From NCBI RefSeq assembly GCF_913062585.1, contig NZ_CAJXWX010000010.1:1-64000 (forward strand): a stretch of DNA of 64,000 nt, in the 5' to 3' direction. Source of the stretch: an uncultured Sphingomonas sp. GTDB taxonomy: Bacteria > Pseudomonadota > Alphaproteobacteria > Sphingomonadales > Sphingomonadaceae. Under the pieces are notes generated by a model. That model was given only the letters and a program-made list of their open reading frames with translations, was not told where the DNA came from and made no database searches. A program made the position numbers and the translations under genes. Positions within the stretch are counted from its first letter, which is position 1; each line of letters starts with the position of its first letter. Shown one piece after another: positions 15,864-24,409 of the stretch.

Positions 15864-17734
15864 CGATCGGCGATTCCTGGACCGCCGACTTCCTGGTCGA
15901 AAACGGCTTCCTGTCGCTCGATCAGTTCGACGAAGCGCTCGATCTGATGGAGCAATGGGACCGTTCGCTGTCGGACGTGGTCATGTCGCGTCGCTGGATG
16001 ACGCCGCAGGATTTTCATCGCGCGGCCGCGCGGCGCTTCGGCATGACCTTCGTCAACCTTCAGACCGATCCGCCCGACGAGACGCTGCTGATCGAGGCGG
16101 AAGTCGACGATTACATGCGCGAACTGACGATGCCGTGGCGGATGCAGGATGGGCGCATGGTCGTCGTGACCGCCCATCTGGGACCGGAATCGGTCCTATA
16201 CGCGCGCCGCCGCTGGGGTTCCAAGATCGACATGGTCGTTACGGCCAAATTCGACGTCCTATGGTCCCTGCAAAAGGTCTTCAGCGCCCGCCATTCGCAC
16301 CGGGCGGTTCACGAACTGGCGGATGCCGACCCGGAAATGTCGGCCCGCACGGTGTTCACCCGGGCGCAGTTGCTGGTCGCCTGGGCCGGGCTGACCCTGT
16401 TGTGCCTGGGACTGGGTTTTGCGCCCACCCCGACCCTGATCGTCGTCAACACGATCACCAGCGTCTTCTATCTGGGCAATTTCGTGTTCCGCGGCGTCCT
16501 AGTCTGGGCGGGCGGGCGGCGCAGCCAGGATCGCCACCGCGCGGTGGCGATGGAGGCGCGACTGCTGCGCGACGAGGATCTGCCGGTCTATACCGTGCTC
16601 GTCCCCATGTTCCGCGAGCCGGAAGTCCTGCCGATCCTGGCCGGCGCGCTGCGCAAGCTCGACTATCCGCTGGGCAAGCTCGACATCAAGATCGTTCTGG
16701 AAGAGGGCGACGACGAGACGATCGACGCCGCCAAGCGACTGGGCCTGGAGGGAATTTTTGAGATCGTGCGGGTGCCGCCGTCACAGCCGCAGACCAAGCC
16801 CAAGGCGTGCAACTATGCGCTGCGCTTCGCGCGCGGCGAATATCTGGTCATCTTCGATGCCGAGGACAAGCCGGAACCCGACCAGTTGCGCAAGGTTGTC
16901 GCGGCGTTTCGCCGGTCCCCTCCCGACGTCGCGTGCATCCAGTGCCGACTCAGCTATTTCAACGCGTCGGAAAACTGGCTGACGCGGATGTTCACGCTCG
17001 ACTATTCCCTGTGGTTCGACCTGATGCTGCCCGGGCTCGAGCGGCTGGGCATCCCGATCCCGCTCGGCGGCACGTCGAACCATTTCAAGATCAAGGTCCT
17101 GCGCGAGCTTCACGCATGGGATCCGTTCAACGTCACCGAAGATGCCGATCTGGGTATCCGCATGACCCAGAAGGGGTACCGGGTCGGCCTGGTCGATTCG
17201 ACCACCTATGAAGAAGCCAATGTCTCGCACGCCAATTGGGTGCGGCAGCGCTCGCGCTGGATGAAGGGCTATATGCAGACGTGCCTGGTTCATACCCGGC
17301 GCCCGCTGCACCTGATGAAGACGGTCGGTCCGCTGGGGACGCTCGGCTTTGTCAGCTTTCTGGGCGGAACGGTCCTTTCCGGCCTGCTCAATCCCATTTT
17401 CTGGGCGGTCTTCCTCTTCTGGGCCGTGACCCAGACGGGGGGCTTCGACATCGTCTTCCCGCCGATGCTGCTCTACACCAGCATGCTGAACCTGCTGATC
17501 GGGAACGGCATGTTCATCTATCTGATGATGCTCGCGCCGTTCCGGCGACGCTGGGTCGAACTGGCGCCCTATGCGCTGACGGTCATGTGGTATTGGGTGC
17601 TGCTGTCCGTCGCCGCCTGGAAAGGCGCGTGGCAGCTCGTCACCCGGCCATTCTACTGGGAGAAGACCCAGCACGGTCTGTCGAAATTCACCGCGGCCGA
17701 AGTCTCCAGCGCATTGGAGGAACAGGCGGCATGA
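15851..17734 (+). CDS. family 2 glycosyltransferase with N-terminal MshEN-like domain
   Basis: Inner-membrane glycosyltransferase of 627 residues. Residues 10-145 resemble the GspE/MshE N-terminal domain: FLVENGFLSLDQFDEAL, then LSDVVMSRRWMTPQDF, then RRFGMTFVNL, the two-helical-repeat pattern of PF05157, a fold known to bind c-di-GMP in MshE. Two membrane helices follow (172-220). The GT2 core has EEGDD (284), DAED (336), TEDAD (429) and QRSRW (466), the D-D-D-QxxRW set of cellulose-synthase-like processive enzymes. Three more hydrophobic segments close the protein. No PilZ domain is present. It overlaps both neighbours. The sugar polymerised is unknown. Confidence 0.85.
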   Translation: MGRLTIGDSWTADFLVENGFLSLDQFDEALDLMEQWDRSLSDVVMSRRWMTPQDFHRAAARRFGMTFVNLQTDPPDETLLIEAEVDDYMRELTMPWRMQDGRMVVVTAHLGPESVLYARRRWGSKIDMVVTAKFDVLWSLQKVFSARHSHRAVHELADADPEMSARTVFTRAQLLVAWAGLTLLCLGLGFAPTPTLIVVNTITSVFYLGNFVFRGVLVWAGGRRSQDRHRAVAMEARLLRDEDLPVYTVLVPMFREPEVLPILAGALRKLDYPLGKLDIKIVLEEGDDETIDAAKRLGLEGIFEIVRVPPSQPQTKPKACNYALRFARGEYLVIFDAEDKPEPDQLRKVVAAFRRSPPDVACIQCRLSYFNASENWLTRMFTLDYSLWFDLMLPGLERLGIPIPLGGTSNHFKIKVLRELHAWDPFNVTEDADLGIRMTQKGYRVGLVDSTTYEEANVSHANWVRQRSRWMKGYMQTCLVHTRRPLHLMKTVGPLGTLGFVSFLGGTVLSGLLNPIFWAVFLFWAVTQTGGFDIVFPPMLLYTSMLNLLIGNGMFIYLMMLAPFRRRWVELAPYALTVMWYWVLLSVAAWKGAWQLVTRPFYWEKTQHGLSKFTAAEVSSALEEQAA

Positions 17735-19233
17735 GCGGCGTTCCGTTCCCCGGCGCCGCGACGCGCGGCTGGCGTCGGCGACTGGCGATGCCCGCCGGCA
17801 TCGGCATTGCGCCGTCGACGCTCCTCGCCATTCTGGTCGCCGTGGCGGGCTATCGCCTGGCCGCGCGGATCAGCGAACTGGGACTGTGGCACGACGGCAC
17901 CGCGCAACGGGCGGGGCGGGCGATCCTGTCGGCCGCGGGCCAGTCCGACCCCACCGCCCTTCTCACCAGCTATCCGCCCCTGCCCTATATGCTGCTCGTG
18001 ATCGGCGAGATGCTGGGGCGGCCACTCGGCCTGGATCCGGTCGCGCTGGTCGATGCGGCACTGCTGGGTGGCCTGGCAGCGCGATACGGGGGATCGCTGG
18101 CAGAAAGGGGGGCGTCGACCGGCATCGTCATGCTCCTCGTCCTGCTGCTGGCGCTGCACCCGCTGTCGATCACCGCCATCACCCGGGGGCCGCAGGGCTT
18201 GCTGATGCTGTGGGGCAGCTGGGTGCTGGGGCGGAGCATGATGGACACCCGCACGGTCACCGGCATCAACGAGACGATCGCGCTGTCGCTGGCGCTGCCG
18301 ATGCTCGCCATGACCGGCGCTCAGGGCGCGGCGATCGCGGTCGGGGCCATCCCCTTTCTGATCTTCGCGGTGCCCCGCGACCTGGCGGAGCGGCACTATC
18401 TCGGCACCTATCTGGTACTGCTGTTCCCGCTGGTCCTGTCCGGTCTGTCGCTGTTCGCGCTGTTCGTCATCATCCTCCATACCCCGCTGACGGTCATCAT
18501 CGGGGATGTCTATCATGCAGTGCGTAGCGGCACGCCCCCTGGCTGGGCGATCGTGACGCTGGCCCCGATCGCCACGGCCGGCGTGGCGGTCATCGCCGTC
18601 CTGCTGTCGACGATGCGGACCGCGCCGCGTGCCTTGCGGGAAAGCGTCGCGGCCGGACTGGCGAGCCTGATGCTCGCGTCGGTCCTTGTCGTGGCGACCG
18701 GGATCGCCCGTCATCCTGGGGAACTCCTGGTCCCTGCCCTGGGCTTTGCCGCCGGGGTCTCGACCCGCTGGCCGGTGGAGAAGCTGGGGCAGGCAGGCCT
18801 GTCGATCCTCGTCGGGGCGCTGGTCGCGGCTCCGGTGATTCTGGGCACCGACGCCAAGGCGAACGGGCTCGTCATGCAGCTGATGGCGGAGCGGACCGGC
18901 GCTGTCTCGCCCGATCGTGCGGTCGGCCGCTATCTGGTGGGGCATCGGGGCGTCATGATCGACGCCCTGGCTCACCCGGCCGTGGTGGCCGAGCGCGGCA
19001 GCGCCGCCGACCTGCTGACCGACCGATCCCCCGTATTCGGCGTCTCGGTGCTTGCGCACCGCGTCTTCACGCCCGCCGTGGCGGTTCGCGCGCATCGCCC
19101 CGGCGAAAGCGACGACGCCATCAGCCGCAGTATGCCCAAATTGTTCGAGCAGGGTCCGCCCGGCTACCGGCTCGTCTTCGATCGGGACGGCTGGCGGGTA
19201 TGGGCGCGCACAGAAAGGTCGAAAATCCCGTGA
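17731..19233 (+). CDS. polytopic membrane protein of the polysaccharide operon
   Basis: A 500-residue protein with about ten hydrophobic segments followed by a soluble C-terminal domain of roughly 120 residues. The early part (SELGLWHDGTAQRAG, then SYPPLPYMLLVIGEMLG) resembles the first periplasmic loop and second helix of GT-C type glycosyltransferases, which commonly show a D in the first loop and a PPL-Y motif. A polysaccharide-modifying transferase is therefore plausible but unproven. The ATG overlaps the glycosyltransferase stop (ATGA) and its own stop overlaps the next start (GTGA). Confidence 0.7.
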   Translation: MSGVPFPGAATRGWRRRLAMPAGIGIAPSTLLAILVAVAGYRLAARISELGLWHDGTAQRAGRAILSAAGQSDPTALLTSYPPLPYMLLVIGEMLGRPLGLDPVALVDAALLGGLAARYGGSLAERGASTGIVMLLVLLLALHPLSITAITRGPQGLLMLWGSWVLGRSMMDTRTVTGINETIALSLALPMLAMTGAQGAAIAVGAIPFLIFAVPRDLAERHYLGTYLVLLFPLVLSGLSLFALFVIILHTPLTVIIGDVYHAVRSGTPPGWAIVTLAPIATAGVAVIAVLLSTMRTAPRALRESVAAGLASLMLASVLVVATGIARHPGELLVPALGFAAGVSTRWPVEKLGQAGLSILVGALVAAPVILGTDAKANGLVMQLMAERTGAVSPDRAVGRYLVGHRGVMIDALAHPAVVAERGSAADLLTDRSPVFGVSVLAHRVFTPAVAVRAHRPGESDDAISRSMPKLFEQGPPGYRLVFDRDGWRVWARTERSKIP

Positions 19234-20183
19234 ACAGCGCACGCATTCTACTGGTCGACGACAGCGCCGAGGCCCGTGACGCGGGCATCCTCGCGCTGGC
19301 CACGGGGGGATTTGCGCAGGTGGAGGGCGCCAGCGACGCGGATCACGCCTATGACCTGCTGGGCATTCAGGATGGTCCCGCGCCCCCTGCCTTCGACTGC
19401 ATCCTGCTCGACATCCTGATGCCGGGCGTCGACGGCATAGAGGCCTGCGCCGCCATCCGGTCGTCGGGCCGGTATCGCGACGTGCCGATCATCATGGTCA
19501 GCGGCCAGAACGACGTGTCGTCGCTCAACCAGTCCTTTGTCGCCGGGGCGAACGACTATGTCACCAAGCCGTTCAGGCCGATCGACCTTCTCGCCCGGAC
19601 CCGCGCCGCGCTGCGTTTCAAGCGGGAGATCGATCGCCGGCGCGCACGGGAAAAGGCCCTGCGCGACAAGACGACGGCGCAGGAGGAATCGCGCGGCTTT
19701 CTCCCCGACCTGTTGATCGCCAGCCGATCGCTCCTCGATGCCGAACTCCGTCTGGCCGCCGACAATGGCGTGGATACGACGCTATGTGCGCTGCAGGTTC
19801 GCGCGCTCGAGCCCTATCGCCTGGAGCATGGTGCCGCCGCGGCGACACGGCTGATGCGCCAATTGTCGATGGCATTGTGCGACGTGCCCGCACCAATGGG
19901 TGCGGTGCTCGGCCTGTTCGACGACGGGCTGTTCCTGTCCATCGCCCCCAATGTCGATCCCATGGGCATGGTGGCATTTGGCGAGGCCGCGCTGGCGCGG
20001 ATCGACGCGCTGAAGCTCCCCCATGGCGCATCGGCACGCGACCTCCATGTCGCGCTGGATGCCGTCGTCGACATGGCCGGCGGCGACCGGCTGCTGCTGC
20101 TGCCCGGCGAGATGATCACGCTGCTCGAACAACAGCAGCGGCGCAGGCCCTCCCTTCCCCTCCCCGATATGGACGCCCTCTGA
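19230..20183 (+). CDS. REC-domain protein with degenerate GGDEF-like C-terminus
   Basis: The 317-residue protein starts at a GTG overlapping the preceding stop. Residues 5-130 form a receiver domain: LLVDDS, phosphoacceptor Asp in DCILLDILMPGVDGIEA, the signalling Ser in IIMVSGQ and the Lys in YVTKPF. The C-terminal 150 residues have the pattern of a diguanylate-cyclase domain but no GGDEF signature; the equivalent loop reads GLFDDGLF. It probably senses or scaffolds rather than makes c-di-GMP. Being inside the operon, it may control the glycosyltransferase post-translationally. No kinase gene is adjacent. Confidence 0.75.
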   Translation: MNSARILLVDDSAEARDAGILALATGGFAQVEGASDADHAYDLLGIQDGPAPPAFDCILLDILMPGVDGIEACAAIRSSGRYRDVPIIMVSGQNDVSSLNQSFVAGANDYVTKPFRPIDLLARTRAALRFKREIDRRRAREKALRDKTTAQEESRGFLPDLLIASRSLLDAELRLAADNGVDTTLCALQVRALEPYRLEHGAAAATRLMRQLSMALCDVPAPMGAVLGLFDDGLFLSIAPNVDPMGMVAFGEAALARIDALKLPHGASARDLHVALDAVVDMAGGDRLLLLPGEMITLLEQQQRRRPSLPLPDMDAL

Positions 20184-20986
20184 TGAAACACGCCACCCGC
20201 TCCATCCTGGCCGTCGCCATCGCCTCGGCCGCGCTCGTCCATGCCACGGCGGCCGAGGCGTCGGCCTGGACGTTGCCCAAGGGCAAGGGACAGGTCCTGG
20301 TGACCGGCGTCTATTCGCACAGCGACCGGGGCTTCGACGCGAACGGCCGAACCATCGACATCCCCGATTATGACAAGCAGGAAGTCTATGTGCTGGGCGA
20401 ATATGGCGTCACCGACGACCTGACGCTGATCGCCGCGCCGAGTTTCCGCCACGTCGGCATACAGGGGGCGACGGACGACACCACCGGGTTGGGCTATACG
20501 GAACTGGGGGGGCGTTACCGTCTCACCAGCGGATCCCGCTGGGTCGGCTCGCTGCAGGCGACGGCGCGGATCCCGGGAACGCGGCGCCGCGACGCCCTGG
20601 CGCAGGTGGGCAGCACCGACGCCGAATATGACGTGCGGGCGCTGGGCGGCGCGAGTTTCGTGATCGGGCGCATGGCCGGCTTCGTCGATCTGGAGGGCGG
20701 CTATCGCGTGCGGGCGGGGGATCCCCCCAACGAGTTCCGGGCCGACGCGACCCTGGGCATCCGTCCGGCCAAGCGCGTTCTGCTCTATACGTCCGTATCG
20801 AACAGCTGGTCCGACGGTGCCGGCAAGGGCGTCTTCAAGGCGTATCGCTATCACAATGCCTTTCTGAACGCCGCCTATGATCTGAACGATCGCTGGTCGC
20901 TTCAGCTGGGCGGGCTGGCGACGGTCGGCGGGGAAAATGCCCTGCGCGAGCGCGGCGGCACGGGAGGCCTGTGGTTCCGGTTCTGA
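20183..20986 (+). CDS. outer-membrane barrel-like protein of the polysaccharide operon
   Basis: Starts at ATG 20183 within TGATG overlapping the previous stop. The 267-residue product has a clear signal peptide (to about residue 25, ATAAEASA) and then amphipathic beta-strands ending in the terminal Phe motif GGLWFRF, typical of BAM-inserted barrels. It is the last gene of the operon and could provide the export pore for a polymer, comparable in role to NfrA or AlgE. A role as a general adhesin or porin cannot be excluded. Confidence 0.72.
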   Translation: MKHATRSILAVAIASAALVHATAAEASAWTLPKGKGQVLVTGVYSHSDRGFDANGRTIDIPDYDKQEVYVLGEYGVTDDLTLIAAPSFRHVGIQGATDDTTGLGYTELGGRYRLTSGSRWVGSLQATARIPGTRRRDALAQVGSTDAEYDVRALGGASFVIGRMAGFVDLEGGYRVRAGDPPNEFRADATLGIRPAKRVLLYTSVSNSWSDGAGKGVFKAYRYHNAFLNAAYDLNDRWSLQLGGLATVGGENALRERGGTGGLWFRF

Positions 20987-21068
20987 ACGCCGTGCTAGGA
21001 TTTGGACGTCCGACCCGGATCGGTTCATCGTCGACCCGGTCCACCAGATACCGGGCCTGACCGCCACC

Positions 21069-21095
21069 GGCGCTGTCTTCACCCCGGACAGCGCC
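21069..21095. terminator. hairpin between convergent genes
   Basis: Perfect 9-base stem GGCGCTGTC / GACAGCGCC with a 9-base loop, located between the end of the polysaccharide operon (20986) and the convergent gene ending at 21108. No T-tract follows on either strand, so termination strength is uncertain. Confidence 0.4.
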
Positions 21096-21107
21096 AGCCA
21101 CCACGGA

Positions 21108-22256
21108 TCACCCGTCGATCACATGCGGCACGAACCGGGCGGTGTTGGAGGTGATCAGCCCGTCCTCGCGGATGCCCATTCCCGCCGCCGCGCCGTCCAC
21201 CACCCAGCTGCCCAGCACCGGAAAACACCCCGGCACCGCCTCGGGCAGACGGTAGAGCGACTGGTAGATATAGCCCTCTTCGCCATATTCCCCCGCCGTC
21301 TCCGCCACGATGGCCCCGGCGCGGCGGATCGAGACGTTGGCGCCCTCGCGCGACAATAAGGGCTTGGCGACGGCATCGCCGGCCGGCACCGTGAAGCTGG
21401 CGGGCAGAAGGTTCGGATGGCCGGGAAACAGGTCCCACAGCACGGGCAGGATCGCCTTGTTCGACCAGATCATCTTCCACACCGGCTCGATCCAGGTCAG
21501 GTCGCCACGCGCCAGATTGTGGAGCAGCGGGGTCGCGAATTCTTCCCGGACCAGCCATTCCCAGGGATAGAGCTTGAACATCGCCTCGATGCGCAAATCG
21601 GCTTCGTCGACGAAACACAGCGCATCATGATCCCAGCCGATCCGGTCCATCAGGATCGGCACGGTGGTAATCCCTGCAGCCTCGGCCGTATCGCGGATAT
21701 AGGCGGCGGTGACCGCATCCTCGCCCGCCAGGTCCGCCACATGCGCAACGTGCAGCGTGGCGGGAAGATCGGGCGCGATCTCGGCCCAGCGGGCGACCAG
21801 CGCCTCGTGCAGGCTGTTGAACTGGTCGAGCGCGGGAAAGCATTCCTCCTTCCACGCCCATTGCACCACCGCCGCCTCGAGCAGCGAGGTCGGCGTGTCG
21901 CAATTGAACTCGAACAGCTTGGGCGGCCCCGATCCGTCATAGCCCAGATCGAACCGCCCGAAATTCAGCGCGGGCGGCTCCGCCTCCCAGGCTTCGCGGA
22001 TGGGGTCGTGAAAGGCGGCGGGAATGGCGAAGCGGTCGAGCAGCCGGGGATCGCTGACCACCGCCTCGCCCGCCGCCAGGAACAGGCGATACAGCTCGAC
22101 GGTCGCCCGCTCGATCGTGTCGACCTGTCCCGCCGTGAAGCGATAATAGGCGCTTTCGTCCCAATAGGGCCGCTCGCCCCCGTCATGCCAGATCAGGCCG
22201 AGCGCCTCGACCTTCGCGCGCCAGTCGGGACGTGGCGTCAACTTCTGACGGATCAT
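21108..22256 (-). CDS. glutathionylspermidine synthase-like ATP-grasp protein (YgiC type)
   Basis: A 382-residue member of the GspS C-terminal ATP-grasp family. Visible blocks are the N-terminal WDESAYYRF, KLFEFNCDTPTSLLEAA (the substrate/ATP region), LYPWEWLVREEF, WSNKAILPVLW, KPLLSREGANV (ATP-binding lysine and arginine) and EEGYIYQ. It has no N-terminal amidase domain, so it corresponds to the single-domain YgiC/YjfC proteins whose true substrate is not established. It overlaps the upstream lipoprotein gene by four bases, as ygiB-ygiC are paired in E. coli. Confidence 0.87.
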   Translation of the reverse strand: MIRQKLTPRPDWRAKVEALGLIWHDGGERPYWDESAYYRFTAGQVDTIERATVELYRLFLAAGEAVVSDPRLLDRFAIPAAFHDPIREAWEAEPPALNFGRFDLGYDGSGPPKLFEFNCDTPTSLLEAAVVQWAWKEECFPALDQFNSLHEALVARWAEIAPDLPATLHVAHVADLAGEDAVTAAYIRDTAEAAGITTVPILMDRIGWDHDALCFVDEADLRIEAMFKLYPWEWLVREEFATPLLHNLARGDLTWIEPVWKMIWSNKAILPVLWDLFPGHPNLLPASFTVPAGDAVAKPLLSREGANVSIRRAGAIVAETAGEYGEEGYIYQSLYRLPEAVPGCFPVLGSWVVDGAAAGMGIREDGLITSNTARFVPHVIDG

Positions 22257-22630
22257 GCGTGGATACTGCCGAAGCGCGCGGCGGAGGAGCCGAACCCACC
22301 CCGGCTGACCGCCGCCGACCGCGTCATCGCGCTGCCGGACGGTGCTGCGGCATAGCGCGCACCGGGTGCGGCCCGGAAGCTGCCGCCCGTCGCGCGCTCT
22401 CCGTAAAAGGGAATGGCACGCCCCCGCCCCAGGAAGTACCAGAAGGCTCCGCCGCCGCCGCCGACCCGCGTCTGGCGGCAGCGATCATCGGGCAGTCGCT
22501 TGCCCTGCGCATCGGTGCAGATGGCGGTATCCTGATCGGCGGTCCAGTTATCGTCCGCCTTGGCCCGGTTGCATCCGCTTGCCAGCAAGGCTGCGGCCAT
22601 CGCAGTCGTCCATTTGAGATTCAAAGCCAT
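22253..22630 (-). CDS. small lipoprotein, YgiB-like partner
   Basis: A 125-residue protein with an N-terminal hydrophobic segment ending in the lipobox LASGC (Cys20). The middle holds acidic and cysteine residues (DTAICTDAQGKRLPDDRC) and the rest is glycine/alanine/serine-rich with FWYFLGRG, resembling YgiB/DUF1190 proteins. A GGGAGGGA ribosome site precedes the ATG. The four-base overlap with the YgiC-like gene supports a joint function in the envelope; that function is not known. Confidence 0.7.
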   Translation of the reverse strand: MALNLKWTTAMAAALLASGCNRAKADDNWTADQDTAICTDAQGKRLPDDRCRQTRVGGGGGAFWYFLGRGRAIPFYGERATGGSFRAAPGARYAAAPSGSAMTRSAAVSRGGFGSSAARFGSIHA

Positions 22631-22734
22631 TTCGTCCCTCCCCTTTATATCATGGGCCAGGACGCGGCATGTTGGCTAGGGGGACGCAAGAAGGGGCGCC
22701 GATGCCGGACATCGGCACCCCTCCGCTACGAAGC

Positions 22735-23103
22735 TTAGCGGCAGCGGACCTTGCCGCGATCGATGGAGCGGCCCAGCAGGGCGCCGCCACCCGCGCCCAG
22801 CAGCGTGCCGAGCGTGCCACCGCCGATCACATTGCCCAGCACGCCGCCACCGACCGCACCAATCACTAGGCCGGTGGTGCCGTCATTGCGCTTGCAATAG
22901 GTACGACCATCGCGGCCACGAAAAATCTGGTCATCGCGGGTCAGGCGACGCTCGCGATAATTGCCACGGCGATAATCGCGCGATGCATCCCAGTTGTCAC
23001 GATCGCCGTGCCAGCGATAGTCGCGATCCTGCGCGACGGCGGGCGTGGCGGCGATCGGGGCGGCAACGGTAACGACGGCCAAAGCGGCGAGCAGGGCTTT
23101 CAT
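22735..23103 (-). CDS. exported glycine-zipper protein
   Basis: A 122-residue protein from ATG 23103, chosen for its AAGGAG ribosome site and signal peptide (MKALLAALAVVTVAAPIA...AVAQ). The middle is rich in Arg/Asp/Tyr (DRDYRWHGDRDNWDASRDYR); the C-terminal half carries a glycine zipper (GAVGGGVLGNVIGGGTLGTL) that could insert in a membrane, as in RcnB/SlyB-like envelope proteins. Codes alone between the YgiB-like gene and yjbQ. The role is unknown. Confidence 0.78.
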   Translation of the reverse strand: MKALLAALAVVTVAAPIAATPAVAQDRDYRWHGDRDNWDASRDYRRGNYRERRLTRDDQIFRGRDGRTYCKRNDGTTGLVIGAVGGGVLGNVIGGGTLGTLLGAGGGALLGRSIDRGKVRCR

Positions 23104-23217
23104 GGCAGGTCTCCTTATCCTCAAGCCCGCACAACGCTTACCGAATGAACCCGTTCAATTCACTTCGTCCGATCACCCGGGCTGGCACCGATCCCTCCGC
23201 TCGGGCATTGAGCGGTC

Positions 23218-23637
23218 ATGCGCCAAGCCACCACGATCCTGTCGGTCGACACCCATGGTCAGGGCCTGACCGAAATCACCCGCCCCGTTACCGCCTGGGT
23301 CCGCGAACAGGGGATGGAGGAGGGTCTGCTGACCCTGTTCTGTCGTCACACCTCGGCATCGCTCATTATTCAGGAAAATGCCGCGCCCGAGGTGAAGACC
23401 GATATCCTTGCCTATTTCGCCCGACTCGCGCCCGAAGATGCCCACGCTTATGCCCATGATGACGAAGGGCCCGACGACATGCCCGCGCATCTGCGTACCA
23501 TTCTGACCGGCGTCCACCTGTCGATCCCGCTGATCGGCGGACGGCTGGCGCTGGGGACTTGGCAGGGCATCTATCTGTTCGAGCATCGCCGCGCGGCGCA
23601 TCATCGGCAAATTGCAATCCATATGGCCGGCATGTGA
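23218..23637 (+). CDS. yjbQ: YjbQ/UPF0047 family protein
   Basis: A 139-residue protein matching the UPF0047 (secondary thiamine-phosphate synthase-like) family along its whole length: the LLTLFCRHTSASLIIQEN core, then DDEGPDDMPAH and SIPLIGGRLALGTWQGIYLFEHR. The conserved His and Glu/Asp residues of the proposed metal site are present. Some members show weak thiamine-phosphate synthase activity; the physiological role is unclear. Single gene. Confidence 0.88.
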   Translation: MRQATTILSVDTHGQGLTEITRPVTAWVREQGMEEGLLTLFCRHTSASLIIQENAAPEVKTDILAYFARLAPEDAHAYAHDDEGPDDMPAHLRTILTGVHLSIPLIGGRLALGTWQGIYLFEHRRAAHHRQIAIHMAGM

Positions 23638-23762
23638 CGCACTATTCATCGCGGGAGCCAAACCGTTCATCGACCGTTCTGGCGAGATAGGCTAAACGGG
23701 CATCAGCTACAGGGCTGTTGCCGTCCGGCCTGGTCGGGCGGCAAGGAAAGGAAGAAGTGTCC

Positions 23763-24344
23763 ATGCAATTCGGTCGGAAGATCGCGCTCGCGCTGCTCGG
23801 CGCCAGCACCCTGATGGTCGCGGGATGCGCGACCGAAACCACCTATCGCCCGGCAACGGGCACGGGCTTCTACCGCACCGGCTATTCGGACCAGCAGCTG
23901 GAGCCCGGCCGCTTCATCGTCAGCTTTGCGGGCAACACCGTGACGTCTCGCGATACGGTCGAACGATACCTGCTGTTCCGCGCCGCGGAACTGACGCTGG
24001 CCAATGGCTATGACTATTTCGTGATGGCAGACCGCGACACCCAGCTGCGTTCGCGCACCTATTCGACCCCCGGCGCCTTCGGCCCTGGTTTCGGCGGCTG
24101 GGGCGGCGGCTGGTGGGGTCCTTCGTGGCGCTATTATGGTCGCGGTTTCGGTTGGCGCAGCTGGGATCCCTTCTGGGGCGATCCCTTCTTCGGCAACAAC
24201 ATGGATATCAACACCATCGACCGCTACGAAGCGACGGCCGAGGTCGTGATGCGCAAGGGCCCGATCCCGCGCGACAATCTCCGCGCCTTCGATGCCCGTG
24301 CGATCGTCAACACGATCGGGCCGACGGTCGTCATGCCGAAATAA
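23763..24344 (+). CDS. lipoprotein, CC0125/CC1285 family
   Basis: A 193-residue protein starting at ATG 23763 behind AAGGAAG. The signal peptide ends in the lipobox MVAGC (Cys21). The pattern TGYSDQQLEPGRFIVSFAGN, then YLLFRAAELTLANGYDYFVM, is that of the alphaproteobacterial CC0125/CC1285 lipoprotein family. An aromatic/glycine-rich insert (GFGGWGGGWWGP) sits before the C-terminal strand. A rho-independent terminator follows at once. No molecular function is established for the family. Confidence 0.82.
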   Translation: MQFGRKIALALLGASTLMVAGCATETTYRPATGTGFYRTGYSDQQLEPGRFIVSFAGNTVTSRDTVERYLLFRAAELTLANGYDYFVMADRDTQLRSRTYSTPGAFGPGFGGWGGGWWGPSWRYYGRGFGWRSWDPFWGDPFFGNNMDINTIDRYEATAEVVMRKGPIPRDNLRAFDARAIVNTIGPTVVMPK

Positions 24345-24368
24345 TCGGGCTCCATCACCGAGCCATCG

Positions 24369-24404
24369 GGGCGGTCACCCATTGCGGTGGCCGCCCTTTT
24401 TCTT
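24369..24404 (+). terminator. rho-independent terminator
   Basis: Stem GGGCGGTCACC / GGTGGCCGCCC (with a small mismatch) with a 6-base loop followed by TTTTTCTTT, starting 25 bases after the lipoprotein stop. Confidence 0.8.
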
Positions 24405-24409
24405 TGGGG

